Shown: positions 4,952-7,589 of the stretch, piece by piece
Layout: every line of letters starts with the position of its first letter
Position numbering within the stretch: position 1 is the stretch's first letter
Source: Patescibacteria group bacterium
GTDB taxonomy: Bacteria; Patescibacteriota; Microgenomatia; UBA1400; MFAQ01
Assembly: GCA_018817845.1 (NCBI GenBank)
Contig: JAHITH010000050.1
Location: forward strand, 1 to 7,589
Reading direction: 5' to 3'
DNA: 7,589 nt
Position numbers and translations under genes: made by a program
The notes under the pieces: model-generated
What the model saw: only the letters and a program-made list of their open reading frames with translations
What the model was told of the DNA's origin: nothing
Databases searched by the model: none

Positions 4952-6600
4952 AAAAGATACTCCGTCAATCTAAAAATATATTAAACAGACAAAACAACAC
5001 CATTCTTTCCGCTGCTGCCATTATTGCTTTGTCTTATTTAGTCTCTGCTCTTTTGGGTCTGGTTCGCAATCGTTTATTGGTTTCTAGATTCTTTAGTGGC
5101 CTAGAAGCAGATTTAGACGTCTATTTTGCTGCCTTTATAGTTCCAGATACCTTGTTTCAACTTTTAATAATGGGTGCATTATCTGCTTCTTTTATTCCTG
5201 TATACCAAGAATATATCCAGAAAAAATCTTTAATCAGGGCCAATAAAATGGCCAATAGCACTCTTACCAGTTTAGCTTTCATTCAAATTATCATTACTGT
5301 TTTATTAATAATCTTTGCCAAGCCAATAGCTGGTTTAATTACCCATTACCCAGAGCCCCAACTTAATTTAATGGTCAACCTGATTCGTATCATGTCTTTA
5401 GCTCAACTTTTATTTACCGTCTCTGCGTTTTTGACCAGCATTCTGCAAGCCCATAGGCGTTTTTTGGTTCCTGCCTTGGCCCCTATTTTTTACAACCTTG
5501 GCACCATTGCGGGCATTTTCTTTTTGTCATCAAAATTTGGCATTTACTCTGCTGCTATAGGTATCGTTTTTGGTGCTCTGCTTCATTTACTGGTTCAACT
5601 ACCCTGGGCCAGAGCCTTGGGGTTCTCACCCAAAATTGTTTTCCAACCCCAAAATCCTGGTACAAAATTAATCTTTAGGCTTATGCCACCAAGAACGGCC
5701 GCCCTTAGTTTGTCACAAATAGAGCGGTGGGTTGCGGTTAACCTTACTTCTTTGCTTAGTGCTGGATCGCTGGCCATTTTTAGTTTTGCTCGTCAGCTTT
5801 ATGTTTTACCCATCACTCTTTTTGGAGTCTCGCTGGCCCAGGCTTCTTTTCCAATTCTATCTGCCAATGCTAGTTCAAAAAACAAACCTCAATTTGTCAG
5901 TATTCTTTCTCAGTCAACTTTGCAAATCTTTTTCTTTGCCCTGCCAGCCAGCGTTTTAATTCTTGTGTTGCGTATCCCCTTAGTCCGTTTGGTCTTTGGT
6001 GCTAGTTCTTTTCCCTGGCAAGCCACCTTGTTAACTGCCAAGGCCTTGGCACTACTGGCTCTTTCTATTGCTCCGCAGGCTGCTAACCACCTTTTAACTA
6101 GAGCTTTTCACGCCAAAAAGAACACCCGCACTCCGCTAACAATTAGCTTAATAACAATTACATTTTTTTGCCTTACCGCCTACGTTAGTACCAGACAACT
6201 TAATCTGGGTGTACTGGGAATCACCTCATCACTTAGTTTAAGCAATTTCTTAAATTTTCTTATTCTACTTGTATTAATAAATAAGAAAATTGGCCCACTA
6301 AATATTACCGTGCCCATTATCAAAATGACCTTTGTAAGTTTCTTAACCGCCATTTCTCTTTGGTTTCCAATGAGATTACTTGATCAGTTCGTCTTTGACA
6401 CCACCAGAACATTCTCCTTAGTTTTATTAACCATAATTGTAAGTTTAATTGGTTTTGCCGTTTATCTTTTCTTTTCCTGGATTCTTAAAGTTGACCAACT
6501 TAAATCCGTCTTGAGTCTGACTAAAAAAATTGGTAACTGGCGTCGACTACTAATCCAGACAGACGAAGTTATAGAAACCTCTGTCGCCGACCAGGTATGA
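4945..6600 (+). CDS. murJ: MurJ/MviN-type lipid II flippase
   Basis: This 551-residue polytopic membrane protein belongs to the MOP superfamily; the usual length is about 500-530. It moves lipid II across the cytoplasmic membrane for peptidoglycan synthesis. Family signatures are ALLGLVRNRLL (36-45), LDVYFAAFIVPDTL (57-70), GALSASFIPVYQEY (77-90), PRTAALSLSQI (249-259), LPITLFGVSLAQASFPILS (288-306) and TRAFHAKKNTRTPL (385-398). There are many hydrophobic helices and a hydrophilic tail of about 35 residues. Compared from memory with E. coli MurJ, Arg24 and Asp39 correspond to Arg41 and Asp58. Positions matching Arg18, Arg52 and the Asp-Arg of TM8 appear changed to Ala35, Phe71 and Arg-Gln (283-284). 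The fold is therefore clear, but the substrate-contact set looks divergent. The start has a mirrored leaderless promoter shared with rpsT, and the stop overlaps lepA by 4 bases. Confidence 0.93.
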   Translation: MVKKILRQSKNILNRQNNTILSAAAIIALSYLVSALLGLVRNRLLVSRFFSGLEADLDVYFAAFIVPDTLFQLLIMGALSASFIPVYQEYIQKKSLIRANKMANSTLTSLAFIQIIITVLLIIFAKPIAGLITHYPEPQLNLMVNLIRIMSLAQLLFTVSAFLTSILQAHRRFLVPALAPIFYNLGTIAGIFFLSSKFGIYSAAIGIVFGALLHLLVQLPWARALGFSPKIVFQPQNPGTKLIFRLMPPRTAALSLSQIERWVAVNLTSLLSAGSLAIFSFARQLYVLPITLFGVSLAQASFPILSANASSKNKPQFVSILSQSTLQIFFFALPASVLILVLRIPLVRLVFGASSFPWQATLLTAKALALLALSIAPQAANHLLTRAFHAKKNTRTPLTISLITITFFCLTAYVSTRQLNLGVLGITSSLSLSNFLNFLILLVLINKKIGPLNITVPIIKMTFVSFLTAISLWFPMRLLDQFVFDTTRTFSLVLLTIIVSLIGFAVYLFFSWILKVDQLKSVLSLTKKIGNWRRLLIQTDEVIETSVADQV

Positions 6601-7589
6601 ACATCCGTAATTTCTCTATTATTGCCCATATCGATGCTGGTAAATCTACCTTAGCCGATCGTCTACTTGAAATCACCGGAACGGTGTCTTCTCGTTTGAT
6701 GAAGGAACAGTTGTTGGATAGCAATCCAATAGAACGTGAGCGGGGGATCACCATTAAACTTGCTCCCGTTACCATGAAGTATCAAGATTACACCTTAAAT
6801 TTAATCGATACTCCTGGTCACGTAGATTTTAATTACGAGGTTGAAAGGGCCTTGCAGGCTTGTGAAGCAGCTATTCTTTTGGTAGACGCTACCAAGGGTG
6901 TTCAGGCCCAGACCATCGCCAACTTAAGATTGGCAAAAAAACAAAAGCTAACCATAATTCCCGTAATTAACAAGATAGATTCTCCGTTGGCAGACATATC
7001 TGCCAGCAGCAAACAGCTTGAGGTTTTATTGGGTAGCGATTACACAGAACCCACGTTAATATCTGCCAAAACCGGAAAAAACATAGAGAAGCTGTTAGAA
7101 AAGGTAATCAAGCTTTGCCCACCTGCGTCTATTAAAGACGATAAACTCAAGGCGTTGGTATTCAACTCTATCTACCACCCACACCTTGGAGCCATCGCTT
7201 TTGTTAGGCTATTTCAAGGGTCTATTGTCAAAAATACCCCACTTAAGTTTTTATCTTCAAATATAAAATTCTCTCCGGTTGAGTTTGGTACCTTTACGCC
7301 AAAAAGAACACCCCAAACTTCTCTTTCTTCAGGCATGGTTGGCTACATTGTTACTGGTTTTAAAGATATCCGTTTAATCAAGGTTGGTGACACCATTACC
7401 CTAAACCAATCTGAATCAGCTCAGGCATTGCCTGGATACAGAGAGATTAAACCTAACGTCTACCAAGACATTTTTCCAACAGATAACAGTAGATATCATG
7501 ATCTATTAGACGCACTAGAAAAACTAAAATTAAACGACTCTTCATTAACCACGGAACCGACGTCTTCATTAGTACTTGGTCAGGGTGTC
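6597..7589 (+). CDS. lepA: Elongation factor 4 (LepA), N-terminal 331 residues, cut by right edge
   Basis: The frame is open from the ATG at 6597, overlapping the murJ stop as ATGA, to the window end with no stop. It covers 331 of about 600 expected residues. GTPase motifs are all visible: P-loop AHIDAGKST (10-18), switch I ERERGITIK (46-54), DTPGHVDF (71-78), NKID (125-128) and SAK (156-158). Domain II follows, with LKALVFNSIY (about 190), FGTFTPK and GYIVTGFKDIR...VGDTIT. The region near 300-315 carries the LepA-type segment FPTDNSRYHDLLDALEKLKLNDSSL. EF-4 is a ribosome-associated GTPase that can back-translocate or remodel stalled elongating ribosomes. The P-loop has Ala14 where LepA usually has His (AHIDHGKS), making it look like EF-G there. 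The DALEKLKLNDSSL and FTPK signatures still place it in LepA. No Shine-Dalgarno site is evident, so translation is probably coupled to murJ. Confidence 0.95.
   Translation, partial: MNIRNFSIIAHIDAGKSTLADRLLEITGTVSSRLMKEQLLDSNPIERERGITIKLAPVTMKYQDYTLNLIDTPGHVDFNYEVERALQACEAAILLVDATKGVQAQTIANLRLAKKQKLTIIPVINKIDSPLADISASSKQLEVLLGSDYTEPTLISAKTGKNIEKLLEKVIKLCPPASIKDDKLKALVFNSIYHPHLGAIAFVRLFQGSIVKNTPLKFLSSNIKFSPVEFGTFTPKRTPQTSLSSGMVGYIVTGFKDIRLIKVGDTITLNQSESAQALPGYREIKPNVYQDIFPTDNSRYHDLLDALEKLKLNDSSLTTEPTSSLVLGQGV

Noticed and set aside
6569..6775. Minus-strand 68-codon open frame over the murJ/lepA junction
   Set aside because: It is antisense to the strongly conserved lepA GTPase domain and has no features of its own.

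Overview
The window is a gene-dense bacterial segment without introns, with nine coding regions, no gap longer than 29 bases and many 4-base ATGA overlaps. The set (small bS20, MurJ-type flippase, LepA/EF-4, PilN/PilO-like pair) and the surface proteins point to a Candidate Phyla Radiation (Patescibacteria) genome, most like Microgenomates. Those surface proteins have a Pro-rich cytoplasmic N-terminus, one membrane helix, a Cys-rich ectodomain with PTPTP linkers, and poly-Ser linkers. The lineage is inferred from protein style, not from a marker tree.

Leftward (minus) strand, read from 4915 down to 1: rpsT (bS20); a PilN-like and a PilO-like inner-membrane pilus platform protein; a 95-residue single-helix membrane protein of unknown function; a 442-residue envelope protein with fibronectin-III-like, carboxypeptidase-regulatory-like and Ig-like modules and a C-terminal anchor; a 554-residue Cys-rich membrane-anchored surface protein; and the start of another poly-Ser surface protein cut by the window edge. 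Spacing is 15 bases after rpsT, then overlaps of 4, 4, 4 and 19 bases, then a 4-base gap, so this looks like one transcription unit combining a pilus platform with surface proteins.

Rightward (plus) strand from 4945: murJ (lipid II flippase) overlaps lepA by 4 bases. lepA runs off the right edge after 331 codons without a stop.

The two units diverge from a 29-base gap. With both start codons it forms a 35-base near-perfect palindrome (4913-4947). Mirror-image -35/-10 elements place the predicted transcription start on the A of each ATG, so both messages look leaderless and the promoters overlap.

The other notable signal is a dispersed palindromic repeat inside two adjacent surface-protein genes (1630-1720 and 2432-2456). 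Both copies are read in the same frame, encode a shared DSGQA...MT peptide and differ by exactly 21 bases. This resembles the in-frame protein-coding palindromic elements known from Rickettsia. No RNA genes, CRISPR arrays, transposases or convincing intrinsic terminators were seen.
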